Part shown: positions 9,064 through 19,515 of the stretch, piece by piece | Layout: each line of letters starts with the position of its first letter | Position numbering within the stretch: the first letter of the stretch is position 1 | NCBI GenBank assembly: GCA_949825025.1 | Contig: OX463781.1 | Coordinates: 34,482,537-34,546,536 of the forward strand | Source of the DNA: Siphlonurus alternatus | Taxonomy: Eukaryota > Arthropoda > Insecta > Ephemeroptera > Siphlonuridae | DNA length: 64,000 nt | Direction: 5' to 3' | The notes under the pieces: generated by a model | What the model was told of the DNA's origin: nothing | Seen by the model: the letters and a program-made list of their open reading frames with translations, nothing else | Database searches by the model: none | Program-made: the position numbers and the translations under genes

Positions 9064-12000
9064 ATGTCGAGTGGCATGGATCGTTGGACGGGTCGCGTGG
9101 CCATCGTGACGGGCGCGGGCTCGGGTATCGGGGCGGCCATCGCACGTCTGCTGGCCGAGAGTGGCATGACGGTGGTGGGCGTGGATCGTGACCTGCAGGG
9201 TGTTCAGGTAACAGAAGTTAACAAAAAAATTAAATGTAGGAGTACAGTGGTGTTCTGAGGAAACCAAACAACAAAAGATTCATTCTAATAGACGATACAA
9301 AGTTGAGATCTGTCCTCGGTCTTATTACAGCGCTCGGCTAGCATTATATATTAAAAATGGACGCTGTTCTGCTTGCTGTACTTACCTTCTTCAAAATACT
9401 AGTTTTTATTTCAATAGCTAGAGAGAGAGAGAAAGAGATAGGTTAAGCAAAAAGGTGGGCGTGCATCTTCGATATATAAAGCAACGTTAGCCGAGCACTT
9501 TGATCTGGATAAATATATTTTATCTTTGTACCGTCTATAAATACAGTGCCTCTATTGTTGTTTGTTGTTTAGTTTCTACTGAACATCACTGTACGTTAAT
9601 AAATAGGTGGTACTATCACCTTTTTGAGAGTTAAGACAATCACGTCATTGTAAAATATACTAAAATGACTCACTAAAAATGACCATTTGAGATACAGCCC
9701 AACTTTATCTTATCAGGATCAAATTGTGATTTTAGTATTTCATTTGATAGTAATTAATAATTATTATTAACTTGAGTTAAGTATTGTAAGAGTTTGGATC
9801 ATGAGCATGTATAACTGAAGTTCTGCAAAAAAAAAAAAAAAAAAAAAACAAAACATACAAATTATAAATATGAACCCACAGCTGAATACCTCTTCTAAGA
9901 ATTAAGAGTGTTCCTAAAGTCAATTTAAGTGTTCCTAAAAGGTGTCAGAGGTTTCTAATTTCAGTTTCAAAGTGGTGAAATAAGTTTTTACGTATGATTT
10001 TGAGACTAACAATAAAATAATGTTAATATTATTGTCCTGAATTTAATCTGATCATAAATTGAAAACTCAGGAGCTTGCTGCGTCTCTCAAGTCGTCGCGG
10101 TCCAAGGGCGAGCTGCACGCGGTGCAAGGTGACGTGACGAGGGAGGAGGACGTGGTGCGCGTCGTCAAGTGGGCGCGAGACACCCTGGGGGGCGCAGACG
10201 TGCTCGTCAACTGTGCGGGGGTTTGGTACAGCATTCCGTTAATAGGTATGATAATTAATTTTAGCTATGAACATATCACCAAGACCTGAAACAAGCTCTA
10301 TCATACAAAAATATATTATGTTTTTATATTGAATTAATAATATACAATTTATGCACATTCTATAAACTTGGACATTTGAATGTTCATGTGGTGTTATAAT
10401 GGATTAAATTTAAATAATAGTATATATTATACTAAAATGAACTATGGGTACTACGAATTCAATTTTAATTTCATGGGGAATAACTATAATACATTATGAG
10501 TAAGATTTTGGTTTATAGTTTCCTTAGAATCTCCAATAAAACTTTTGTCTTTTTATAAGAAAAGAAACAAAATTTATGATAGTGTTGTTGCATTCAATAA
10601 ATATTTATTAAATATATAAATATATACAATTTCAGAAGCTAAAACCGAGCAGATTCGTAAAGTTCTGGACACCAACATCTTGGGACTGTCCATGTTCACA
10701 CGAGAGGCCATCAAGGACATGAGGGACCGCGGAGTCGATGATGGTCACATCTTCCACATGAGCAGGTAAGATTATCAAAATTCTTGTAAATTCCATAACT
10801 AATTGCCAATATTTCTCAGCGTGTCCGGACAGCGAATTCCTGACATGGCAGGAATTTACCTTTACTCTGCCTCCAAGCACGCAGTCAAGGTGATGACTGA
10901 GGGACTCAGGAGGGAGCTGCGTGACCTTAAGACCAAGATCAAGATCACGGTGCGTCAATCCTGATTGTAGTATACCAGAGATGTTTCAAAACATTCGTCT
11001 GCAGGGCATCAGTCCCGGCATCGTGCAAACGGGCCTCGTGGTTGCTGGTGGTATGACCAAGGAGTTTGCAGACAAGTACTTCGCAGATAACCTCGTGCTG
11101 CAGCCGAAGGACGTTGCAGATGCGTTGCTTTATGCACTTGCCACGCCCCCTCACGTGCAGGTGCGTCTCATAACAATGTCTGCTGTAGCATCAAGGGCGG
11201 ATTTAGTATTTGGGTTAAGTAAACCCTGTCCAAAGTACACCTTCTGCACCCAATCGACCTAATTTCCAAGTGCATAAGGTCGATTGGGTGCTGGAAGTGT
11301 ACTCTATGGGCAGGGTTTCCGAACAGACCTTTTGGCCCTTTGTTTTTGGAGGGGGGGGGGGAAGGAAGAATTCCTTTTGGCATTTATTTCTCAGACTTTA
11401 AAGGAGATGAAGGTTGATGATAATACTTTCAATGTATTTCTTTCGGGGGTTCGGGATCTTTTGGAAGGGGAAGAAGCGGGGGGCAGTTTTTTTAATCTTT
11501 TGTAAAAAGATTACAAAAACCTTCTTCATCCATTCCATCCATTCTTCTTTTCTTCCATTTCCGTGATTAGGGGCAAAATGTTATGTTAAATCATATTAAT
11601 ATGAATGATTTGAAATTAATATCTTTCACTATTTTCTCGACCCTGAATAAAAATCTTTCTAGAAGTAATTTTCTACTTTAACATTTTTTTTATTTTTTTA
11701 TTTCACTTAATATTTACATGACATTGTACCAGCCAGGGTTTAAAATAACCCTGTCGGCTGCTACGTTTTACATAAAGGTCTTCAAAATCTTGTTACTAAA
11801 GGTACATATTGCAAACAAAAACAAATATTTTCATGTTATTAATACATAATTATACATAGTTTAGTTCAACTAACATATAAATTATACAAAACAATAGTAT
11901 TATTTTATAATATTTAAGTAACGTAATGAAGATTTAAAGATAAAGAAAGAAAGAAAGATAAAATCAGTTACATTGAAAGCAAAATTATAAGTTTAATTTA

Positions 12001-12656
12001 TTTTATTTTTCAAAAGAAATTTTAAAAATAAATACATTCAATACAATTAGTGTACATCAATTGTATTAAATAGATAGAAAAATTGAATATAAATTTATAC
12101 AATTTAATACAAATATATAGACACGTTTATTATAATACAGTAAGAAGCCATTCTTTTGTCTGTTTTTTTATTGTACGATTACATTCCAAATCTTTTAGTG
12201 CAGATAGCATTTCATTCCATATGCGTGGTATTAAAAATTGCCATGTTCGATCCTTAAATCTATTTATACTTTTTGGTGTAATAAGAGGATCTGAAACATA
12301 TAAACGAGTATTATGTGAGTGAATCCGTGGTAATTTAAACGATTCCTCAAAATATTTTTCAAATATTAACGAATGTTTAGCTTGAGAATTTACAGGAAGT
12401 ATTTTCCAATATTTATAAACATTATCATTTTCTTTAAATTTTTCACCAAATTTCATTCGTTTCAGTATCCTTTTTTGCATTTTTATTAATTGAGTCATTG
12501 CCCCAGATTCAATAAAGCCCCAGGCTGTTATAGCATATATAATGAAAGGGTGAGCAAGAGCAAAATATAAATTTCTAATTGTTTTTTCATGTACAACGAC
12601 TAATTTACTTTCGTTTTCAGATTCACGAGATCACTATTTTACCAACTGGTGGTTGA
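9064..12656 (+). CDS. SDR-family dehydrogenase, copy 3 (DHRS11/farnesol dehydrogenase-like), six exons
   Basis: Exons: 9064-9207, 10071-10245, 10636-10765, 10820-10949, 11005-11160, 12621-12656. These join to 771 nt (256 residues), with phases as in the other copies. Exon 1 encodes the same 48 residues as copy 1. Motifs: TGAGSGIG (16-23), VDRD (40-43), NCAG in place of NNAG (95-98), N120, S152, Y165, K169 (YSASK). Exon 5 is the most divergent of the array (GISPGIVQTG onward), so the substrate pocket probably differs. An in-frame upstream ATG at 9028 exists, but the MSSGMD start conserved in all copies is preferred. Introns 3 and 4 are only 54-55 nt. Intron 1 holds a Tc1-like MITE, and intron 5 holds an imperfect palindrome and an antisense LINE relic ending about 20 nt before the last acceptor. 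AATAAA follows at 12697-12702. Confidence 0.9.
9243..9593. mobile_element. Tc1/mariner-like MITE in SDR copy 3 intron 1
   Basis: Long imperfect inverted repeat. The left end TACAGTGGTGTTC matches the right end GAACATCACTGTA, followed inward by AACCAAACAACA / TGTTGTTTAGTTT and by ATAGACGATACAAAG / CTTTGTACCGTCTAT. Ends starting CAGTG after TA are typical of Tc1/mariner. It begins 35 nt after the exon 1 donor and has no ORF. Confidence 0.65.
11216..11323. repeat. Imperfect palindrome in SDR copy 3 intron 5
   Basis: Arms of ~50 bp: AAACCCTGTCC ... CACCCAATCGACC against GGTCGATTGGGTG ... GGGCAGGGTTT. A shorter hairpin with similar AAGGTCGA arms lies near 16660-16740. Probably a MITE remnant. A G-rich stretch (12 G at ~11350) follows. 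Confidence 0.5.
11684..12600 (-). mobile_element. LINE 3' fragment (RT C-terminal domain) in SDR copy 3 intron 5
   Basis: Minus-strand open frame from about 12600 to 12130 encodes an RT C-terminal region: RNLYFALAHPFIIYAITAWG, then LIKMQKRILKRM, HSHNTRLYVSD and IPRIWNEM, patterns common after the RT palm of jockey-like LINEs. A ~430-bp 3' UTR follows, ending in a stem (AGGGTTATTTTAAACCCT, ~11740) and a poly(A) tail (poly-T on the + strand from 11684). It differs in sequence from the copies at 4898 and 17877, so it belongs to another family. It is 5'-truncated about 20 nt from the acceptor of the last SDR exon. Confidence 0.75.
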
Positions 12657-13751
12657 TCGTCAAAACGAGAGATCAAAATATCTGCGTAATTGATTCAATA
12701 AAGAATCCATATGAAATGAAAAAATTATATAATTTTATATGTAGTCCTGGGCTTGCATGATACATGTTTACATCAAAATATCTGATGTAGTTTCATAATT
12801 TTAATATTATACTGATGTTCGTAAGAACGATATAATCGCAAAATTATATAATATATATCATTGGTCAGGGGGAAAGAAAAGGCATTTTTGCCTCACCCTC
12901 GCCATACATTATATAATTACTTAAGTCGAATAAATACTCCTGTCCTATTTTTTCTTTTAAATCTTATATATAACAAGTATTTTTTTATGTTTATTTAAAT
13001 AGATTAATAATATACGCAAGTTTTGGTCAGAAAATCTCCTTCACATATATACAGTATTATAATAACATCTAGCTCTAACGTGCTCGAATCGAACACTGAT
13101 CCTGTTGATCTCTGTTGTCTATAATTGTCGAAGAAAATTTTCGGTACTACATCTTTTAAATTACACTCCTTTATTTGTTATTATTAACGTTTCTTTGGCA
13201 TACCGTTGTGAATTTGCTTGGAAATGTGGAATTGACAGTACGTCAAAATCGTGTCATCGCAGCCGTTGCTCATGAAAATCAACTTAAAAATCCCAGAAAA
13301 GCACACAACACAGTACATATGCACAGTAATTAGAGCATCTAGCTCGTCACGAACGTATTTGCTTGTGTTTATATATGCGAACCCAGCTGAATGTAAAGGT
13401 CGGTTTACATGAGTATAATGAACGTGACGTTGCGTGAAGCATATTTCACTTTCCTCCAATTCCAAGCAAATATGCGATATAATCGTCTCGGCTTATTTTT
13501 GGTTTGGCGTAACAGTACCCTCCTATTAGTATTGCATCGGAGAACAAAGGAAAAGGTTCGTGACGTCAAACCAAGATAACCCGAGATGACTATAGCACAC
13601 GTTGTGACGACAATATCGAGTCATCAAGAAAAATAGCTGTCATGGATTTCCCAGCAAATGCACAATAATCGTTTCACTTCACTCACAAAAACAAAAATCA
13701 TGTAAAACTACCTTCACATGTATACTCACGTATATAAGTATACATGTATAT
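12657..13751. other. Intergenic region upstream of the cysteine-rich gene
   Basis: AT-rich up to ~13060, then more balanced. Holds TGACGTCA (13561-13568), AGATAA (13574-13579) and a kappa-B-like GGATTTCCC (13644-13652) within 200 bp of the TATA box. A 93-codon minus-strand frame at 13184-13465 has no recognisable motif. Confidence 0.45.
12697..12702 (+). terminator. Poly(A) signal of SDR copy 3
   Basis: AATAAA begins 41 nt after the stop codon, a usual distance for a compact arthropod gene. Confidence 0.5.
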
Positions 13752-13787
13752 TATATAAGACATTGGACGGTTAACGAACGCTTAGTT
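13752..13787 (+). promoter_or_regulatory. Core promoter of the cysteine-rich secreted protein gene
   Basis: TATATAAG at 13752-13759 and an initiator-like CTTAGTTC with its A at 13784, 32 bp apart, the standard spacing. A start there gives a 29-nt 5' UTR before the ATG at 13813. Confidence 0.65.
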
Positions 13788-13812
13788 CTCTGTTTCAAGT
13801 TGCAGATACAAC

Positions 13813-15452
13813 ATGCGTTCATGTATTGATCACCGTAAGTTATTTATTTAAGGTAGAGATAACGTCGAACAGCTGTTCGACGTAATCCCCTTTGATTAAC
13901 ATGTAAACCTTAGCAAATTGACAAAAATTCTGAAATTTTTTGAGGCAGATATTAGTGCCTAAAAGCCATAGAAAAAGTTTCAAAAACATTTAACGAGACG
14001 ATTTTTTTAAATTAATTTTTTAGTTTGGCTCTCCATGGGAAAGCCCTATGCTGAAAATTAAAAAAATTAATTAAAAAAAATCAGTTCGTTAAATTGTTTT
14101 GAAATTTTTTCTATGGCTTTTAGGCACTAATATCTGCCTCAAAAAAATAACAGAATTTTTGTCAATTTGCTAAGGGTTACATGTTAATCAAAGGGGATTA
14201 CGTCGATCAGCTGTTCGGCGTTATCTCTACCTTAAAGTGGGAGTGAAACATCTGTTTTGACAATAAATTAATACTTATACTTATTTATACTTAAAACTTA
14301 TATTATAGTTATATTAATATTAATTATACTCATATTAATACTTATGCTAATTTAATTCACTGGCAGCCATATATTAAGTCATAAGGATAAATATTATACA
14401 GCAACTGATTAATTACAAAATTTGAACATATCAGTAGTTTTCAATGTCAAGTGATAGACCGTGTTCTCCAAAAACTTAATTTTTTCAAACGGTAAATGAT
14501 TTTTCATCAAAAGCCTTTGTAACGTACGTACGTATTTTTTTTTTTTTTGCTTTTTTACATGACATAACACTGTTATGAAAATATTATATGTAATATACCA
14601 TTCAAATTTAAAAGGATTATTTGGCAAAAAATTAAAATGGAAAAACTGAACATTTTTTTTTAATTAATTTTTATACTTGCATTATTAATTGAATAAAAAT
14701 TAATATTTGCAGCAAGTTTTCAATGTTTTTTTTTTTAAAAAATATGTAATTTTTGTTTGGAAAATTAACGTAAATTTTCCATGCATGGAATCTGAACTGA
14801 TTATTATGTTGACTATACTTTAATAAATTAATTTAATCAAGTCAGCTCACTTTAAAACAATTTTTTTTTTCACTTTACAGGTATTCTTTTAATTATGTTG
14901 ATGACTTTAATGCTACTACCTTCAGTCATGGCCCAAAGTATAGCGAGAATGCCGTCATGTATCACCCCATGCACCAGGAATTTACTGAACACGAGAACAG
15001 AATACCCCAACAATGGCCGATGTTACTGCGAATGTGAACGTACTGGGGGAATACAAACTCTAAAATGCTGTCAGATGAATGAAAAGTTTAACAAAAATAG
15101 TATTGATAAAAGTACACCACCTTGCATTCAGAAACCTGTTTTCATCTTTGCTGATAAGATTGGAGATGAAGTTACAACATTCCAAACAAATAAACCCAAA
15201 ATAGCAAAAATGCGACCCTGTATAGATAATTGTACCAATATTGAGTTATATACGAGAAAAAAGTACCATGGTAGTCCATCGTGCTACTGTGACTGCGAGC
15301 AGACGGGGCGTGTTTACAGACTGAAATGTTGTGAAGGGAATAAAGTTTATGACACAAATAGTGTCACCACAGCATCTACGCCATGCAAGGACCAATCGCT
15401 TTTAGGAGACAACAGACCGGGCCCCCCTCGACCCATCTTATTATTTCCTTAA
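13813..15452 (+). CDS. Secreted protein with two tandem eight-cysteine modules, two exons
   Basis: Exons 13813-13834 and 14881-15452 (594 nt, 197 residues). Exon 1 encodes MRSCIDH plus one base and ends C|GTAAGT; exon 2 follows a strong CACTTTACAG acceptor and restores the frame. The join yields a signal peptide: basic start, hydrophobic core ILLIMLMTLMLLPS, likely cleavage after VMA. The mature protein holds two modules (about residues 29-88 and 121-180) with exactly the same spacing, C-x3-C-x16-C-x-C-x-C-x10-C-C-x17-C, joined by a ~36-residue linker and ending in a proline-rich tail. Eight cysteines per module suggest four disulfides and an extracellular role. I do not recognise the family; defence, venom-like or matrix roles are all open. 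The intron carries a TTAA MITE 13 nt after the donor. AATAAA follows at 15554-15559. Confidence 0.8.
13852..14231. mobile_element. TTAA-flanked foldback MITE, family 1a (copy A)
   Basis: Almost the whole 380 bp is one inverted repeat. Ends GGTAGAGATAAC / GTTATCTCTACC are flanked by TTAA at 13848-13851 and 14232-14235. A second palindrome (CGAACAGCTGTTCG) lies 13 bp in. TTAA duplication is the hallmark of piggyBac-type transposition. No ORF; a non-autonomous element in the intron of the cysteine-rich gene. Confidence 0.8.
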
Positions 15453-15553
15453 GACTCGGCTTCCAAAATTGTATGATTAATGTATACTATAATATACAAT
15501 TGGGCACGATGATGATCATTCGGATTTTGAAATCCATATATTCAATACAAGTC

Positions 15554-15559
15554 AATAAA
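15554..15559 (+). terminator. Poly(A) signal of the cysteine-rich gene
   Basis: AATAAA 102 nt after the stop; the tail of an antisense SINE begins just beyond it. Confidence 0.5.
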
Positions 15560-15560
15560 T

Positions 15561-15958
15561 GATTATTATTATTTTTTTTTTACAAGGATACACCCCTATA
15601 TAAGCTTGGAGCTTGAGGCTGAGTAATGGGTAGGGATAAGGGGAAAAAAGGATGGTGTCTACGGCCTGTTACGCGTCCTAACATTCACTGAGGTGAGACT
15701 GAAGAAGCCGTGGAAAAATTCAGTCATTGCAGGACGGACACGACCTCTAATTTTTATCAATGGACCAAAGGGATGTCCAAAGTCTGGGGAACCACACAAA
15801 AGTGTGGAAAACGAGATGAATTTTCCCCAGAGAGGGATCAACGTAATTACTTAAACAAAACGGTTCACCCATCCAAGTACTAACCACGCTCAACGTTGCT
15901 TGACTTCGGTGATCTAACGAGAATCGGTCAATGCACAGGCAAAACTCAACCTCAATCA
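15561..15958 (-). mobile_element. 5S rRNA-derived SINE (SINE3-like)
   Basis: Read on the minus strand, 15945-15855 closely matches the 3' two-thirds of 5S rRNA: GATTCTCGTTAGATCACCGA, AAGTCAAGCAACG (A-box region) and GGTTAGTACTTGGATGGGTG (C-box region). The match decays after GTGAACCG and is followed by ~270 bp of unrelated body, then an A-run and (TAA)n tail at 15580-15561. A 5S-like Pol III promoter head, a body and a simple-repeat tail define a SINE3-type retroposon. It is not an intact 5S gene, since the 5' and 3' stem halves are missing. Confidence 0.8.
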
Positions 15959-17108
15959 ATCAATGAAACAACCAATTAAGTAGCGGAAAGAGTTAAGATT
16001 TTTTTTTAAATTCTAATTGAAATTGTTTTTAAATCAATTTTTGATCACGTGTCATTAAATTTATTTGTCTAGTCTATTGTTACATCAAATTAGAATTCAA
16101 TGTTTTATTCCATCATTTATAAAAATATATAATAATTTAATAAATATACAGTTATATAATTATGGTAAATTTTTTGGAATGTTTTCTTTTATTCTATCTA
16201 GTTATAACTGCAGGTAATTTTAAGTACCATATCCATATGATGTATGTACATTTTACGATTAAAATAAAAAAAAGAGACTTATTTTAAATAAAATTTTAGT
16301 ACTTTATAAAGTAAAGTAGAGATATGATTATTGATTACATACAATTATAAATAATAACAATGAATATAATTATATTCAATAAAGCTTAACATTTGCACTT
16401 AATCTGAATGATGCTTTTTATTTTTAATTATTATACCATAAAACCTACCTTACCTTAATTTAAATAAAATACAAAAATACATAAAAAATAGAGTAACTTA
16501 TTTAAAGCTTAATTATTATAAAGCAAATTATATTTCTATAATTTGCATAACAGTGGTGGACTCTAATCTGGAGAATTGAATACTATAATAATAAAGGACT
16601 CTTTTATATAGTTCGTAAACCCTGAGCTGATTGTGTTAATTATATATATATATTATAGGTCTTGTGCACTCGATTTCCTTATGTACTTAATATAGACATA
16701 AGGTCGACCGAGTGAAGAAAGTGTACACAGGGTAGGATTAATAGGGTTGACGAATAGACCATATGGCTATAATATATTATATTATAATATTATAATTTAT
16801 TTTTTATTTATTTAATTTAATAATATATTATAGTCTTGCTATATATAGCATAATACGTTCCTGTTCTAATACTGTATTTTAGTATGTAAGAATTAAATAA
16901 TGTATTAATCTTCAATTTTACATTAATTTGTCATTAATTCATCTAATATTAGTTAAAATGTAATTTTGTATGAATTGAATGTACTACAAATACTGATGTA
17001 ATTATTAGCGAAAGCTATCAAATAAATTTCATTTCATTTCATAATCTCTGGATAGCGCGGGCTTATCATTACATAAGTTATAGTTGTATCATGACATAAG
17101 GTCTGTTC
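15959..17108. other. AT-rich region without gene
   Basis: Only a short hairpin near 16660-16740 (TTATGTACTTAATATAGACATAAGG core) and TA-rich stretches. Nothing coding. Confidence 0.5.
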
Positions 17109-17230
17109 CGGTCTGTTCGTAAATACACAATCAGAAAGAATCTATTTTTTGTGATGAACCTTATGTTCCATGTACAGAAGGTTCATCACAAAAAATCGAT
17201 TCTTTCTGATTGTGTATTTACGAGCAGACC
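17109..17230. mobile_element. GGTCTGTTCGTAAATAC hairpin MITE (copy 1)
   Basis: Arms GGTCTGTTCGTAAATACACA and GTGTATTTACGAGCAGACC enclose inner arms AGGTTCATCACAAAAAA / TTTTTTGTGATGAACC. A diverged copy lies at 46284-46402. Confidence 0.7.
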
Positions 17231-17763
17231 TATAGTGATTGTACTGATTGTACTAATTCTTGATATTATTGTTGATTGTTTCTTTTCCGCGCCACATTCA
17301 ACCTCGACCGACCTCGACCCGGCTCGACCATCAGTAAGTTTCTTTCAGCATCGGTAGATGGCATTATGTATGTTGTATGCCATAAATCGTAAAAAGTAAA
17401 ATCATTACGTTTCTTATAAAACAAGCTCGATTCAATTTAAAAAATAAAATAAAGCCTTTTTCTGAATAAACTATTAATTAATATCATATAATATTTAAGC
17501 AATAATACTATATAATATAATATATGGTAATTAATATTAACGGACAATGAAATACGTACTTGAATTATTGCAGCATAATTAAATACTATATTTATAAACT
17601 AAAATGTATATAATATACTGCTATAATAAGCAATAATTACTCATCTGCACATTTTCTACAAGTACATTGAATTTTAAACCATATATATGGCACATACTGT
17701 ATAATATACGCTATCATTAATGGAGTTAAGGTTTTTATTATAATCGTTTCAGTTCATCTTCAT

Positions 17764-17766
<3 letters not shown>

Positions 17767-17822
<56 letters not shown>
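17767..17822. repeat. (TA)n microsatellite
   Basis: About 28 TA units; open frames of alternating I/Y here are artefacts. Confidence 0.9.
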
Positions 17823-17830
<8 letters not shown>

Positions 17831-17876
17831 GCAAAAATAAAAAAAAAATAAAAATTAAGATCGATTTTTTTAGATA

Positions 17877-19510
17877 ATAATAATAATAATTTTATTTCGA
17901 TCGTTGGCTTTACAGCATAGATCACGTCAGATTTGTTACATAAATCATACATAACAGGTACTTAAATCTAATTAAAATTACCTAAAATTAACATACATAG
18001 GTTTACACAAATGATTTTAAGTAAATTTACACTATTAACATATGTTTTATTCATTATTATCAGGTTCTTTAATTTTGATGTTTTTTTTTTTAATATTTAA
18101 AAATAGTTTAAGTTTTCAATATCACTTTCACTCTTTTTAATATAATTGTTTTATTATCTCCACATATGATTTCTTGATGCACTATTAAATAGATCACATA
18201 ACACTTTGCACTATAGTTCACATAACACTTTGATGGTCAGATATTAAATTTGTTTACTATCTTTATTTCGGAGCCATAGATAAAGATAACATTATTTGTT
18301 TGTGTTGATCCGTAAGAGCAACGTTCCAGTTTGCAACATCCTCCTGCGTTATTTTTGAATTTTCACCATAAAAATCTTTTATGTTATAATATTATTTTTT
18401 GATTAATATAGTTTTTAATTTATTTTTAAATACATTATCACTAATTTCATCCCTCAATGACTCGGGTAAAAAATCATAGATTTTATGAGTTTGGTAATAT
18501 GGATTATTTTTATAAAAAGCAGATTGATGCTTTTTTATTACAACTTTGGATTTGTTTCTGGTATCATAAGGAGAGATGTCGGAAACTTGAGCGTATGACT
18601 CTGGGTGTAATCTTTTATACATTGCACAATTCAAGATGTAAATACTGGGTAGAGTTAACAGTTTAACAGTGTTAACACTTTCAAATCATAAAAATGTGTT
18701 CTACAGGAATCCATCTTTTTAAAACCTTTTATTGTTTTCACAGATCCTTTTTGTAGTATAAATAAACGATTTAGCACAGCATTATCACTTCCCCAGATTA
18801 TGATAGAGTAGCTTAAATGGGAATATACATTTGCGTAGTAAACTGAGAGCAGTGTATCGTCTGAGACTAATCCTCTCAAAATGAATAGAGTAAAAAGTTT
18901 CCATGATTAATTTGTTTTGAAATTTCATGAAGATGAACATCCCAGTTTAATGTATTACTAATATTAAGCCCTAAGAATTTTGTGTCAGTGGCTTCTTTAA
19001 TTGACTTGCCATCTAATTTAATATTAATATTTACATTTTGTTTATTAGTAGGCAAATGGAATCTGAGAAAAGTAGTTTTATCAATATTTAATAATAAACG
19101 ATTGTCATTACACCAATTTTCTAGTTGTTGTACAGTATTATTTGCTTTTCTCTCTAATTCGACCACTGACTTTGCTGATATCCTGGCATTGGTATCGTCA
19201 GCATATTGCTCTACACTATCAGCATCTTTTAGATGAGATGCCAGATCATTAGTCGTAAAATTGTATATTCGGGGGCCTGTCTTACTGCCTTGAGGAACTC
19301 CTAGGGTAACGGGTTTAAGAGCTGATTTGTAGACATGATTTAGGTCTCCATTTAATTCAGATCTTATTTCGACATACTGGTATCTGTCGGTAAGATATGA
19401 ATTAAAAAGCTTTATACTGTTCTCTTCGCAACCCATTGAGCGAAGTTTGGAGATGAATATATCAGGGGGGAGGCAGTCAAATGCTTTTGAAAAATCATTT
19501 GAAAAAATAA
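17877..19510 (-). mobile_element. 5'-truncated LINE with broken reverse transcriptase (same family as 4898-6288)
   Basis: Minus-strand pieces in order: NDFSKAFDC (19500 area), GVPQGSKTGPRIYN, QYADDTNARI, LLLNIDKTTF, FLGLNISNTLNW (19436-18876), then after a frameshift SVYYANVYSHLSYSIIIWGS and FILQKGSVKTI (18879-18655), and after a second shift YDTRNKS and KIYDFLPESLRDE (18634-18392). The same order and wording as the LINE in SDR copy 2, and the same 3' end (TCGAAATAAAA then (TTA)n, 17877-17892). Possible AGATA target repeats at 17872-17876 and 19511-19515. At least two frameshifts make it dead and older than the 4898 copy. Confidence 0.82.
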
Positions 19511-19515
19511 AGATA

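Noticed and set aside
15855..15945. Functional 5S rRNA gene
   Set aside because: The sequence departs from 5S at both ends, so the terminal stem cannot form; it is the head of a SINE.
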